Assembly: GCA_902729315.2 (NCBI GenBank)
Contig: LR746279.1
Location: 1,068,001-1,132,000 of the forward strand
DNA: 64,000 nucleotides
Direction of reading: 5' to 3'
Source: Spirodela intermedia
Taxonomy: Eukaryota; Streptophyta; Magnoliopsida; Alismatales; Araceae
In this document: in pieces, positions 23,529 to 35,809 of the stretch
Layout of the letters: each line of letters opens with the position of its first letter
Numbering within the stretch: position 1 is the stretch's first letter
The notes under the pieces: generated by a model
What the model saw: the letters and a program-made list of their open reading frames with translations, nothing else
What the model was told of the DNA's origin: nothing
The model's database searches: none
Program-made: the position numbers and the translations under genes

Positions 23529-24146
23529 TGACATGACTTAGTCATTGTTTAGTAAATCATGCAAATTTAAAATTTATAAAACTAGAAAATATGAAGTTTT
23601 GGATATTTAGAAGTATTTCTGAACAAATATATCAATTATAATTCAATAAAATTTCCAAAAAATAGTGGTAATTTTTCAGGTCAATCACACGGATGTAATA
23701 TAATATCAGGTAATTATTCAAACTTTTCCTCAAAGAATACTATTTTCTATAAATTTTATACTAGGAAATAAAAATAAAATATATTTAAAATTCACGAAAA
23801 AGGGAAATAAGGGTGTGGACGTCAAGATGAGGTTTGCGCCCAGCGAACACGAATCAAGTAGAAATAGAGTTCTCCTCAGCAATTCTTACGTAAGTGATGA
23901 TTTAATTGATCAAATTAAGATTTGTAAAAGTCAGAGGAATCATAATTGAATGAAGTATATCTTGGTAAATTTAAATCATGTAAATTATCATTAAATGAAG
24001 CAAAAACTAAGTTGAAAGCAAGAAAACAAAGTTCTGGTATCATGGCAGCAATGCGTTAGTGATGCACCGGAATCTTGAGTGTTCGAGAAGATCATCGTAT
24101 AGTGTCCACGGCCTCAAAGGCTCTCCTTAGACAAAGACAACGTGAG
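23529..24146 (-). repeat. 5' LTR of element B, piece 1
   Basis: Starts tgacatgac next to the primer site and is cut at gtgag by element C. Confidence 0.9.
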
Positions 24147-25787
24147 TGATAAGTCTTCATTATCATGAGTTAATAATTAGTAAATAAAATAGTTTTAGCC
24201 TTAACTCATGATAAATAGACTTATATTTATGTTAAAGTGTGGGAAATGGTTTTTAATTGATTAATGTGAATTTTTGGGTAATTATGTGATTTTACACGAA
24301 TTTATATGATTTTTACAGTTTTACTTTTGAGATAAATGAAGAAAAAGAAATAAAAAATAAAAATAAGACAAAATGAGGGGGACCCGCCGGCCAGCCAGGC
24401 CCCGCAAGCGGGTCGGAAGCTCAGTCAGGGAGTAGCCACGAGCAGGGGCTCGAGTGGCTTGGACCAATAGGGGCACGTGTGCACCACTCCCCTTCCACGT
24501 CACCGATGGCTAGCCGGCTGTGGGGCAAGGAGTGGTCATACACGCGAGGGAAGGGACTTGCTAACAAATGTAATATTAGTATATATTCACCCAAAAAATC
24601 GGTGCACAACTGATGTGGGACTAAACTTGCATCACCTTCCCTAGAAAGGGCGGGCAACCGACGCGGGTTCGAATCCTCCTAGAGTCAAAAGTCATATACT
24701 TTTATCTGATTATCGCGACATACCTGCAAATCGCCGGTGAAGGATTAAGCAATGAGAATCGCTGGATCACTGGCGAAAATCTCGTCAACGTGATTCACGG
24801 AGCATTACTACTAAAATTGTTAAACGATTCGCGATAAAAGGATCACGAATCCATCGAGTAAATCATCTCCAATTGATCGACAAACAAGCCGTCGTCGGGA
24901 AGAGGACGATCCGCTGGGAGACGAGTCGCCACCTCCTAAGAGCGTACCGGATGCAATGAAGAGCCTCCTCTTGCTGCGCAGACCTGAGGATGAAGCTCCC
25001 TGACACGCGCCCCACCTCCATCCAGCTCCTCTTCGTCGGGTGACAGCCACCGGAGAGCCGCAAAGTCGCCGTTTTTCCGCTCCACTGGGTGACAGCCGCC
25101 GGAGACGATTCGACGACCCATTTCATTAATCTCTAGACTTTGCAAGGAGATCTAGAGATTGTCCACATTGTCTTTGTCCAAGGAGAGCCTTCAAGGCTGT
25201 GGACACTGCACGACGATCCTCCCGAATGCTCAAGATTCCGGTGCATCGCTGACGCATTGTCGCCGCGATGCCGGAACTTTGTTTTCTTGCTTTCAACTTA
25301 CTTTACGCTTCATTTAGTGATAATTTTTGTGATTTTAATTTACCAAAATATACTTTGTTCAATTACGATTCTTCCTCACTTTTACAGATATTAATTTGAT
25401 TAATTTAATCGTCTATAATCGCTTACATTAGAATCGCCGGGCGGAACTCTATTTCTGTCCGATTTACGTTCGCCGGGTGCTGACATCATCCTGATGTCCG
25501 CACCCTTATTTCCTTTTTTCGTGAATTTTAAATATATTTCCTTTTCATTTCCTAGTATAAAATTCATAGAAAATCTTATTCATTGAGAAAAATTCTGAAT
25601 ACTTACCAGATATTATATTACATTCTTGTGATCAATCTGAAAAATTATTGTTATTTTTTGGAAGTTTTATTGAATTATAATTGATATATTTGTTCAGAAA
25701 TACTTCTAAATATCCAAAAAATTGTATTTTCTAGTTTTATAAATTTAAAATTTACATGATTTACTATACAACGACTGAGTCACGTCA
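24147..25787 (+). repeat. 5' LTR of element C
   Basis: 1,641 bp from tgataagtc to cacgtca. The tRNA-like box ggttcgaatcc lies near 24666, and the antisense LTR frame is split among 24820-25145. Confidence 0.93.
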
Positions 25788-25792
25788 AATTT

Positions 25793-25810
25793 TGGCGTTG
25801 TTGCTGGGGT
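25793..25810 (+). promoter_or_regulatory. Primer-binding site, tRNA-Asp type (element C)
   Basis: tggcgttgttgctggggt, five bases after the LTR, keeps tggcg and the gttgc core with C-to-T changes. Confidence 0.75.
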
Positions 25811-26000
25811 TGTATTGCATAATATTTAGTATTTTTCTATTTTTCTCTTAGAGTACACAAAAAAAATTAACTGTTGTTTGATTTTTTTTTTGCCGATTTT
25901 TTTTTTAGAAAAAGGCAACGAAAAGAAGCAAGGCAAGGACTGGAGCATACTGAAGGAGGGTAACAATTACTAAATTTTTCCCTCGAATTTATTGATTTTT

Positions 26001-27497
26001 ATACATGGTAGAAGATCCTTACATCCAAGGCTAAAAAATCCTTTCATTAATTCATTCAAAAATAAAAATCCGAAAGAAAAATTAATTTTGATGGATCCTG
26101 AAGGAAGTACAAGTCAAATTGAGAACAATCCTATGGCCATGAAAAATTATTATATCCCTGATTCAATTCAAAGAGCATCCAATATTAGAGTCCCATTAGC
26201 ATCCACTGTTAAATTCGAAATAAATCTAAGAATTTTTCAAATGTTCCCTAATTTTCATGGATTGCCTTTAGAGGAACCTCATCAGTACTTAGAAAAATTT
26301 CATATGATCTGTGATTTAGTTAATCTCCCTCAAATTACACCGAAAATTATTAAGATGAAATTATTTCCTCATACACTTAGGGACAAAGCTAGTCATTGGC
26401 TATCTACATTAGATAGAGAATTAACTAGCTAGAAAGACATAGAACAGGCCTTTCTTCGAAAAATTTATCCCTTAGAAAAAACTCAAAATATGAGAAAACA
26501 TATATAGAATTTTTCTCAAAGACCAGGAGAAACTTTACATGAGACATGGAAAAGATTCAAAGATTTACTTAGAAAGTATCCTCATCATGTTATACCCAAG
26601 TGGCAGCTCCATAGAATTTTTTATGATGGATTATTAGAACAACATAGAAATATAGTTGATTCTATATGTGGAGGAGCTTTTATGGAGAAAACCCCTGATG
26701 AGATTTACAGTCTTTATGAGAATTTAAGTGAAAATTCTAGAGATCAAGCCTCTTTTGAATTATATGATAGGGATAAGAAGAGAGGAATTTATGAATTGCA
26801 TCATGATGATGATTCTAAATTTAGAAATGAGGTTAATTAGATTAATCAAAGATTAGAAAAACTTCATTTACTTATTGAAAATATGAGAAAGCCTCTTAAC
26901 CCTCAATTTAATTCAAATAGTACACATCTTATGTATGGTGAAAATGATCATTTCAAATTTCAATATCATCCTAGGCAAGAACAAGTGCAAGTACCCCACG
27001 ATTTTAGTAAAAAATTGGGAATATTCTTCTAATTCTTATAATCTTAATTGGGGGAATAATTTTTCGTGGAGAAACCCAAATAATATTCAAAATCCAGAAG
27101 CACTTAGATCCAATTCAGACTCTGAATTTCATCTAAAACAAGAAAACGGATTTCAAAAAAATCAACCCTCTCAAACCCAACCTGATACTATAGAAATGAT
27201 GCAGCAAATGAGCCAAATGATGTAACAAACTATGAGCCAAATGATGCAAAAAACTATAAATCAAATGATGTTGCATCAAAAACAAATTATAGAAGCTTTT
27301 GAGAATAGGAGAGAAGAGGGACAACTACCTAGTCAGCCCATAGAAAATCCAAGGAACCGCCCAACAATAGGATTTCAGCAAGGGGAGTCTAGTAGCATGA
27401 ATCTAGGAAAAAACCCACGAAATGAAAATGTTAGGACAGTGAATACATTGAGTGAGAATATTTTATTTGATCCTTATTTCTAACTATTAGAAGAAAT
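26001..27497 (+). pseudogene. gag: Decayed gag of element C
   Basis: The gag start corresponding to element D is ATA (26001). The frame then reads through HGRRSLHPRLKNPF and the capsid core FHGLPLEEPHQYLEKFHMIC to a TAG at a conserved Trp (26430-26432). Later blocks are a damaged middle part (26520-26930) and the Met/Gln-rich segment (27195-27290), which is longer than in D by an extra MSQMM-type unit. It then runs to [11 protein letters not shown] (about 27415-27445). Damage includes Trp-to-stop changes and a Gln-to-stop at the junction with the acidic part (27481). Confidence 0.88.
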
Positions 27498-28234
27498 CGA
27501 TGATCCATTAGAAGTAAATGAGAATATTAAGGCCGAAAATATAGTAGCAGAAAATTTGAATAAAATCATTTATTGCTCACAATTGATGAATGAATATTGT
27601 GAGGATGATGAGGAGAAAGAGCCCTTAGATAAAGAAACAGCAGCTGATCATGGAAAAATCATCCAAATTTTAATAGAAGGGAGTAAGGATAGAAATGAAG
27701 AAAAAATATATTTCAGGTGAGAAAAAATCAGTTGATTTGGAAGATGTAGGAGACGAAATTAATAAATCTAATCATAATTTTGCAGCCATGGATGTTGATA
27801 GTGAGGATGATGATGTATATCATATACCGAAATTAAAAGATAGCTCTTGGGAAGATGAAGAGTTTGATGAGTTGAGAAACGAAAAGCTAGAAAAAGAGTT
27901 GATTCAACTAATGGGGAGAAACGAAAATAATGAATATGAATATAGAGATAATTTTGGAGGAGAAAATTTAAATTTTACTGAATTCATTAGATCTGAGATT
28001 AAAGAAGACAATCCTTCCATCCTTCAAAACCCACAGCCCATTAGAATTATTTCTAAGCTTGAAATATTTCACTCCTATCAAATTGAACAAATATGTATGG
28101 AAGATAAAATGGAGCAGGGGAAGATTATGCAGATAAAAGAGCACATTAAGAAATGGGTGAGTGGAAGAATTAGAGATATCAATTTAGATGAAAAAATTCT
28201 AGATTGGGTAAGAGCTAATTTAAAAATTATATGA
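27498..28234 (+). pseudogene. Acidic reading frame replacing pol in element C
   Basis: Homologous over its whole length to 5560-6297 of element A and ending at the same stop. The first part (LEVNENIKAENIV, EDDEEKEPLDKE) is in one frame. An extra A in a run near 27700 shifts the frame, and from 27695 it is open for 179 codons to RANLKII. The C-terminal 150 residues match A with about 20 replacements and no gaps. No known enzyme domain is visible. Confidence 0.75.
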
Positions 28235-30093
28235 CCTGATCACATTTTATGATCTATTAATAGAAAGTATTTATTAATGAATGATAGCCTTACAAAACAA
28301 GATAGAAATGAGGAAAGATTCTTTTCAAAATAAAAATATTAATTTTGGGAAAATTTTGATAATTTCCATTTTTTTTTTGCTGAAAGTATGTCAAGGTATA
28401 TATATGAAGTATATAAATTTATGCTAAATCTGAAAAAGAATATCATGAAACTTACCTTGGGATACAAATATATTTTGATGGCCATAGATCATCTTATATG
28501 ATCTAAGAGCTGTCCAGTTGAAGACATTAAATTCAGTGCTGCATGGGAGGCAACCCATGGTTTTTATTTCATTCTGTTTGATTTTTTTTAAGCTCTGTTT
28601 TTCTTAGAATTTCGCAATACTTGTTTCTGTATTTGTTTTTTCGAAAAAGTGCAGTAGGAGTATAAGATGAAGTGAAAAATTAAAAACTTGGTTGAGGTGA
28701 TGTCTTTCTGAGTTTTATCATTTATGAAAATATTTTTAATGCTTAACTTTACACATATGCATGCTTCACTTGAAAATTATATTTTCTGCATATTCTATTT
28801 CGATTTTTCTGTGTCATTAAGGACAATGTCATTTTTAAGTTGGGGGGTGAAGTGTTCATTATTAATTTATGTTGTAGTAAGATTAAGAACATGTGTTTGC
28901 ATTTTATTCAACTTAGAACAGCAACTAAAAAAATAAAAATAAAATAAAATTCAGAAAAACTGCAACATCTATTTTTTGGTTTTCTATTAGGAACAACAGA
29001 CTGTCAAAAATAGCAGACAAAAAAATAGCCTGAAATTTGAAATTCTAGAGACTCTTTTCTCACATTTCAATCCCCTAGACATATATTACTGAAATTCGAA
29101 ATTACAACTATAAAGAGGATAGTTTTGATTTATCTTTGACAAATTTATTGCAGCTAAAAATAGAACTGAAAACAGAAAAGAGAACTGTCAGAACTATCTA
29201 ATTTACAAATCTCTTACATCATATTGCATGCATGAAAAATTAAATCAATTAGATTGATTGATACCAAAAGATACTAGGAAGATTATTATTGAGTCAAAAG
29301 AATGATCTAGTAGCATGAAATGTTGGAATACTCCTTGGATACATGATAGATAACATAGATTTGATTTTACAGATTTTCACTTCATGATCTTGATGGATAG
29401 TATTTACTTGATGTGAAAATTTGATTGATCATTTGAGTTTAATGGAGATTTTTACACCCTGATCTATAGGACTTGTGAGAAGAAATCACTTATTTCAAAA
29501 AAAAAAAAAAAGAGAGAGCAATGTGAAAAATTTAGAAATGAAGAGTACACATAGAGGGTGTGAGACATCATTCTCATTGTCGAAAATCATGCATAGAAAA
29601 ACACTTGCTGCAAAATAAGTGGATAAAGTGAAAGCCCTGAAAATGAAGAGTACACATGGAGGGTGTGAGACATCATTCTTATTGTCGAAATTTGTCTACA
29701 TGAAAAGCTACTTATCCACTATATATAAAAAAAAAGTAAAAAAGAAGGAAGAAATATAGTGCAAACTTCAAAAATCAAGCCATAGAAAAAAGGAAATGTA
29801 GGATCAATATTATTCTTGGATGAGTATTGATAATTCGAACATCTTGTAAATACATCTATGAGTGAAGAAGTGATAAAGATGTAAATAGAAGAAGTGACGT
29901 CTAGATTGTTATTCCAAGGAGTGTTTAAACATTTAAGTGCCTGACATCATTCTTAAATACTTGATATAAGAATCCAAAGTGTCTAAAGGTGCATCATTTC
30001 TAATCGTATTTTTTTTCTGTATTGAAATATGATGTTTGAGATTTGTAAATTTTTATTTTCGTAATTCCATTGCTAAGGAACTAGCAATGATTT
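28235..30093 (+). other. 3' non-coding region of element C
   Basis: As in A. A 270-base segment is specific to the non-autonomous form, then comes family-wide sequence with an intact stem-loop gcatgggaggcaacccatgg (28541-28560), an internal polypurine tract and a 105-bp direct repeat with units at about 29540 and 29645. Confidence 0.8.
28837..28852 (+). promoter_or_regulatory. Internal polypurine tract (element C)
   Basis: aagttggggggtgaag, matching the equivalent motif of B and H exactly. Confidence 0.6.
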
Positions 30094-30106
30094 AAGTTGG
30101 GGGCTA
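30094..30106 (+). promoter_or_regulatory. Polypurine tract (element C)
   Basis: aagttgggggcta abuts the 3' LTR. Confidence 0.8.
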
Positions 30107-31745
30107 TGATAAGTCTTCATTATCATGAGTTAATAAGTAGTAAATAATGTAATTTTAGCTTTAACTCATGATAAATAGACTTATATTTGTGTTAAAGTGT
30201 GGGAAATGGTTTTCAGTTGATTATTGTAAATTTTTGGGTAATTATGTGATTTTACACGAATTTATATGATTTTTATAGTCTTGCTTTTGAGATAAATGAA
30301 GAAAAAGAAATAGAAAATAAAAATAAGACAAAATGAGGGGGACCCGCTGGCTAGCTGGGCCCACAAGTGGGTCGGAAGCTCAGTCAGGGAGTAGCCGCGA
30401 GCAGGGGCTCGAGCAGCTTGGACCAATAGGGGCACATGTGCACCACTCCCCTTCCACATCACCAGTGGCCAACCGGTTGTGGGGCAAAGAGTGGTCGTAC
30501 ACGCGAGGGAAGGGACTTGCTAACAAATGTAACATTAGTATATATTCGCCCAAAAAATCGGTGCACAATTGATGTGGGACTAAACCTACATCACCTTCCC
30601 TAGAAAAGGCGGGCAACCGGCGCGGATTCGAATCCTCCCAAAGTCAAAAGTCATATATTTTTATCTGATTATCACGACTTTCCTGCAAATTGCCAGTGAA
30701 GGATTAAGCAACGAGAATCGCTGGATCACTGGTGAAAATCTCGTCAACACGATTCGTGGAGCATTGCTACTAAAATTGTTGAACGATTCGCGATAAAAGG
30801 ATCGCGAATCCATCGAGTAAATCATCTCTGATTGATCGATGAAGAAGCCATCGTCGAGAAGAGGACGATCCACCGGGAGACGAGTCGTCACCTCTTGAGA
30901 GCATACTGGATGCAATGAAGAGCCTCCTCTTGCTGCGCAGACCTGAGGATGAAGCTCCCTAACACGCGCCCCACCTCCATTCAGCTCCTCTCCGTCAGGT
31001 GACAGCCGTCGGAGAGCCGCAAAGTCACCATTTTTCCACTCCACCGGGTGACAGCCGCCGGAGACGATTCGACAACCCATTTAATTAATCTCTAGACTTC
31101 GCAAGGAGATCTAGAGATTGCCCACATCATCTTTGTCCAAGGAGAGCCTTCGAGGCTGTGGACACTGCACGACAATCCTCCCAAATGCTCAAGATTCTGG
31201 TGCATCACCGACGCATCACCGTCGTGACGCCAGAACTCTGTTTTCTTGCTTTCAACTTACTTTACGCTTCATTTAGTGATAATTTTTTTGATTTTAATTT
31301 ACCAAAATATACTTTGTTCAATTACGATTCTTCTGGCTTTTACAGATCTTAATTTAATTCATTAAATCATCTGTAATCGCTTACGTAAGAATCATTGGGC
31401 GGAACTCTATTTCCGCTCGATTCGCGTTTGCCAGGCACTAATGTCATCTTGATGTCTGCACCCTTATTTCCCTTTTTCGTGACTTTTAAATATATTTCCT
31501 TTTCATTTCCTAGTATAAAATTCATAGAAAATCTTATTCATTAAGAAAAATTCTGAATAATTACCAGATATTATATTACATCCATGTGATCGACTTGGAA
31601 AATTATCGCTATTTTTTGGAAGTTTTATTGAATTATAATTGATATATTTTTTCAGAAATACTTCTAAATATCCAAAAAATTGTATTTTCTAGTTTTATAA
31701 ATTTAAAATTTACATGATTTACTATACAACGACTGAGTCACGTCA
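30107..31745 (+). repeat. 3' LTR of element C
   Basis: 1,639 bp from tgataagtc to cacgtca. It has the longest version of the antisense LTR frame (31080-30661, 139 codons). Confidence 0.93.
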
Positions 31746-31947
31746 GTGGGCAATCTCTAGATCTCGTTGCAAAGTCTAGAGATCAATGAAATGGGTCGTC
31801 GAATCATCTTCGCCGGCTGTCACCCAGCGGAGCGAAAAAATGATGACTTTGCGGTTCTTTGGCAGCTGTCACCCCACGAAGAGGAGCTAGATGGAGGTGA
31901 GGCACATGTTAGAGAACTTCATGCTCAGGTCCTCGCAGCAAAAGGAG
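31746..31947 (-). repeat. 5' LTR of element B, piece 2
   Basis: Begins with the duplicated gtggg and continues the LTR from caatctctagatctc to gcagcaaaaggag, where solo LTR J is inserted. Confidence 0.88.
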
Positions 31948-33587
31948 TGATAAGTCTTCATTATCATGAGTTAATAATTAGTAGATAATATAGTTTTAGC
32001 CTTAAATCATGATAAATAGACTTATATTTGTGTTAAAGTGTGAAAAGTGGTTTTCAGTTGATTAACGTGAATTTTTGGGTAGTTATGTGATTTTATACGA
32101 ATTTATATGATTTTTATAGTCTTACTTTTGAGATAAATGAAGAAAAAGAAATAAAAATAAAAATAAAATAAAATGGGTGGAACCCGCCAGCCAGCTGAGC
32201 CCGCAAGCGGGTCGGAAGTGCAGTTAGGGAGTAGCCACGAGTAGGGGCTCAAGCGGCTTGGACCGATAGGGGCACGTGTGTGCCACTCCCTTTCCACATC
32301 ATCAGTGGTCAGCCGACTGTGGGGCAAGGAGTGGTCGTACATGCGTAAAAAAAAGACTTGCTTGCAAATCTAACATTAGTATATATTCGCCCGAAATTTT
32401 GGCGCAAGTGATGTGGGACTAAACCCATGTCACAACTTCCTCAGAAAGGGACGGGCAACTGGGGCGGGTTCGAATCCTCCTAGAGCCAAAACTCATATTT
32501 TCTTATCTGATTATTGCGACTTTCCTGTAGATCGCCAGCGAAGGATTAAGCTGCCAAAAATACTGGATCATTGGTGAAAATATTATCAATGTGATTCGCA
32601 GAGCATTGTTACTAAAATTGCTGAATAATTTGCGATAAAAGGATCGCGAATCCATGGAGTAAAGCATCTCCGATTGATTGATGAACAAGCCGTCGTTGGG
32701 AAGAGAATGATCTGCCGGGAGATGAGTCACCACCTCCTAGGAGCGTACCAGATGCGATGAAGAGCCTCATCTTGTTGTGTAGACTTGAGGATGAAGCTCC
32801 TTGACATGTGCCCCACCTCCATCCAACTCCTCTCTGTCGGGTGACAGCCGCCAAAGAGCCGCAAAGTTGTCGTTTTTCCGCTCCACCAGGTGACAGTCTT
32901 CGGAGACAATTCAACGACTCATTTCATTGATCTTTAGACTTTGCAAGGAGATCTAGAGATTGCCCAATCATCCTTGTCCAAGGAGAGCCTTCAAGGCCGT
33001 GGAGACTATACGACGATCCTCCCAAATACTTAGGATTCCAATGCATCGCCAACGCATCGCCGTAGCGATGCCGGAACTTTATTTTCTTGCTTTCAACTTA
33101 ATTTTCACTTCATTTAGTGATAATTTGTGTGATTTAAATTTACACCAAAATATATTTCATTCAATTACGATTTTTCCGGCTTTTACAGATCTTAATTTGA
33201 TCAATTAAATCGTCTATAATCGCTTACGTAAGAATTGTCAGGCGGAACTCTATTTCTACCCAATTTGTGTTCACAAGGTGCTGACGTCATCCTAACATCC
33301 GCACCCTTATTTTCCTTTATCATAAATTTTAAATATATTTCATTTTTATTTTCTAATTTAAAATTCATAGAAAACAGTATTCTTTGAGAAAAATTCTGAA
33401 TAATTACCTGATATTATATTACATTCCTGTGATCGACCTGGAAAATTATCGCTATTTTTGGAAGTTTTATTGAATTATAATTGATATATTTGTTCAGAGA
33501 TACTTCTAAATATCCAAAAATTCGTATTTTCTAATTTCAAAAATTTTAAATTTGTGTGATTTACTATACAATGACTAAGTCACATCA
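31948..33587 (+). mobile_element. Solo LTR J
   Basis: 1,640 bp in plus orientation, tgataagtc to cacatca, flanked by aggag (31943-31947) and agtag (33588-33592). It lies inside the 5' LTR of element B; no interior or primer site follows. It has ggttcgaatcc near 32467. Confidence 0.9.
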
Positions 33588-33951
33588 AGTAGGCTCTTCA
33601 TCGCATTCGATACACTCTCAAGAGGTGGTGACTCGTCTCTTGACGGATCATCCTCTTCTCGATGACAACTTGTTCATCGATCAATCAGAGATGCTTTACT
33701 CAATGGATTCGCGATCGTTTTATCATGAATCGTTCAATAATTTTAGTAACAATACTCTGCAAATCACGTTGACGAGATTTTTGCCGATGATCCAGTAATT
33801 CTGGTGGCTTAATCCTTCACTGGCAATCTGTAGGAAGTCACGATAATCAAATAAAAATTATGAGTTTTGGCTCTAGGAGAATTCAAACTCACACCAGTTG
33901 CCCGCCCTTTCTGAGGAAGGCGTGATGCAAGTTTAGTTCCACATCGCTTGT
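33588..33951 (-). repeat. 5' LTR of element B, piece 3
   Basis: Continues from aggctcttcatcgcat to the gatgtgggac region, where it is cut at cttgt by element D. Confidence 0.88.
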
Positions 33952-34271
33952 TGATAAGTCTTCATTATCATGAGTTAATAATTAGTAAATAATATAGTTT
34001 TAGCCTTAACTCATGATAAATAGACTTATATTTGTGTTAAAGCATGAAAAGTGGTTTTCAGTTGATTAACGTGAATTTTTGGGTAATTATGTGATTTTAT
34101 ACGATTTTTACAGTCTTAGTTTTGAGATAAGGGAAGAACAAGAAATAAAAATAAAAATATTGCAAAATGGGCGGACCCGCCGGCCAGCCGGGCCCGCAAG
34201 CGGGTCGGAAGCGCAGTCGGGGAGTAGCCGCGAGCAGGGGCTCGAGCGGCTTGCTCGGAGATCGATAGGGG

Positions 34272-34300
34272 CACGTGTGCGCCACTCTCCTTCCACGTCA
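34272..34300 (+). promoter_or_regulatory. G-box and ACGT element upstream of the LTR TATA box
   Basis: cacgtg at 34272-34277 and ccacgtca at 34293-34300 lie about 75-100 bases upstream of the TATA box and recur in most LTR copies (mutated in the oldest). bZIP or bHLH factors bind such sites in plants; activity is inferred. Confidence 0.5.
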
Positions 34301-34374
34301 CCGGTGGCCAGCCGGCTGTGGGGCAAGGAGTGGTCGTACACGCGAGAGGACTTTGCCTAGAAAGCTAACTTTAC

Positions 34375-34381
34375 TATATAT
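34375..34381 (+). promoter_or_regulatory. TATA box of the family LTR (element D)
   Basis: tatatat followed by tcgcccgaa. It is conserved in position in all complete LTRs. Transcription would start about 30 bases downstream, near the conserved gatgtgggactaaac. Confidence 0.6.
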
Positions 34382-34921
34382 TCGCCCGAATAATCCGCGC
34401 ACAACCGATGTGGGACTAAACCCGCGTCACACCTTGCTCAGGGGCGGGCGACCGCCGCGGGTTCAAATCCTCCCAGAGTCAAAATTCATATATTTTTAAC
34501 TGATTATCGCGACTTTCCTGCAGATCGCCGGTGAAGGATTAAGCAACCGGAATCGCTAGATCATCGGCGAAAATCTCATCAACGCGATTCGCGGAGCATT
34601 GCTACTAAAATTGCTGAACGATTCGCGATAAAAGGATCGCAATCCATCGAGTAAATCATCTCCGATTGATCGACGAACAAGCCGTCGTCGGGAAGAGGAC
34701 GATCCGCCGGGAGACGAGTCGCCACCTCTTGAGAGCGTACCAGATGTGATGAAGAGCCTCCCCTTGCTGCGCGGACCTGAGGATGAAGCTCCCTGACACG
34801 CGCCCCACCTCCATCCAGCTCCTCTCCGTCGGGTGACAGCCGCCGGAGAGCCGCAAAGTCGTCGTTTTTCCGCTCCGCCGGGTGACAGCCGCCGGAGACG
34901 ACTCGACGACCCACTTCATTG

Positions 34922-34952
34922 ATCTCTAGACTTCGCGAGAAGATCTAGAGAT
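34922..34952. other. 9-bp perfect inverted repeat in the LTR
   Basis: atctctaga (34922-34930) and tctagagat (34944-34952) can pair around a 13-base loop containing tcgcga. It is present in most LTRs with loop changes, and it lies in the transcribed part if the TATA box is used. Confidence 0.6.
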
Positions 34953-35586
34953 TGCCCATGTCGTCTTTGTCCAAGGAGAGCCTTCGAGGCTGTGGACACT
35001 GCACGACGATCCTCTCGAACGCTCAGGATTCCGGTGCATCGCCGATGCATCGCCGTCGCGACGCCGGAACTCTGGTTTCCTGCTTTCAATTTAATTTACG
35101 CTTTATTTAGTGATACTTTGTGTGATTTTAATTTACCAAACTATACTTCGTTCAATTACGATTCTTCCGGCTTTTACAGATCTTAATTTGATTAATTAAA
35201 TCGTCTGTAATCGCTTACGTAAGAATTGCCGGGCGGAACTCTGTTTCCGCCCGATTCGCGTTCGCCAGGCGCTGACGTCATCCTGTCGTCCGCACCCTTA
35301 TTTCCTCTTTTTTTTGTGAATTTTAAATATATTTCCTTTTCATTTCCTAGTATAAAATTCATAGAAAATCGTATTCATTGAGAAAAACTCTGAATAATTA
35401 CAAAATATTATATTACATCCCTGTGATCGACCTGAGAAATTACCGCTATTTTTGGAACTTTTATTGAATTATAATTGATATATTTATTTATAAATACTTC
35501 TAAATATCCGGAAATTCGTATTTTCTAGTTTTATAAATTTTAGATTTGCGTGATTTAATATACAACGACTGAGTCACGTCAAATTT

Positions 35587-35604
35587 TGGTGCCGTTGCCG
35601 GGGA
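35587..35604 (+). promoter_or_regulatory. Primer-binding site, tRNA-Asp type (element D)
   Basis: tggtgccgttgccgggga matches the complement of the tRNA-Asp 3' end commonly used by Athila/Tat elements with one difference at base 4. Confidence 0.9.
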
Positions 35605-35809
35605 TGTATTGCATAATATTTAGTATTTTTCTATTTTTCTCTTAAAGTACACAAAAAAAAAATAAAAAAAAATAACTTAACTCTTGTTTTATTTTCTTTT
35701 TGCCGATTTTTATTAGAAAAAAGGGAACGAAAAGAAGCACGGCAAGGACTGGAGCATCCTGAAGGAGGGTAATAGTTACTAACTTTTTCCCTCGAATTTA
35801 TTGATTTTT

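Larger units (their letters stand above)
24147..31745 (+). mobile_element. Element C: second non-autonomous element with the acidic frame
   Basis: 7,599 bp with LTRs 24147-25787 and 30107-31745, flanked by gtgag and gtggg (a 5-bp duplication with one mismatch) within the 5' LTR of element B. Both LTRs share private sequence such as ataagacaaaatgaggggg, so they are a pair. The interior is colinear with element A: decayed gag, acidic frame, then the family's 3' non-coding region, with no protease, RT, RNase H or integrase. Orientation is opposite to its host B. Confidence 0.95.
33952..35581 (+). repeat. 5' LTR of element D
   Basis: 1,630 bp. U3 is AT-rich then GC-rich. A G-box and a second ACGT site precede a TATA box, and the downstream half holds the two-copy 52-bp unit, a 9-bp perfect stem and the terminal tgagtcacgtca. 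Confidence 0.96.

Noticed and set aside
35801-35809. Upstream TTG as gag start in element D
   Set aside because: Plants rarely start at TTG; the ATG at 35810 is conserved in A and H.
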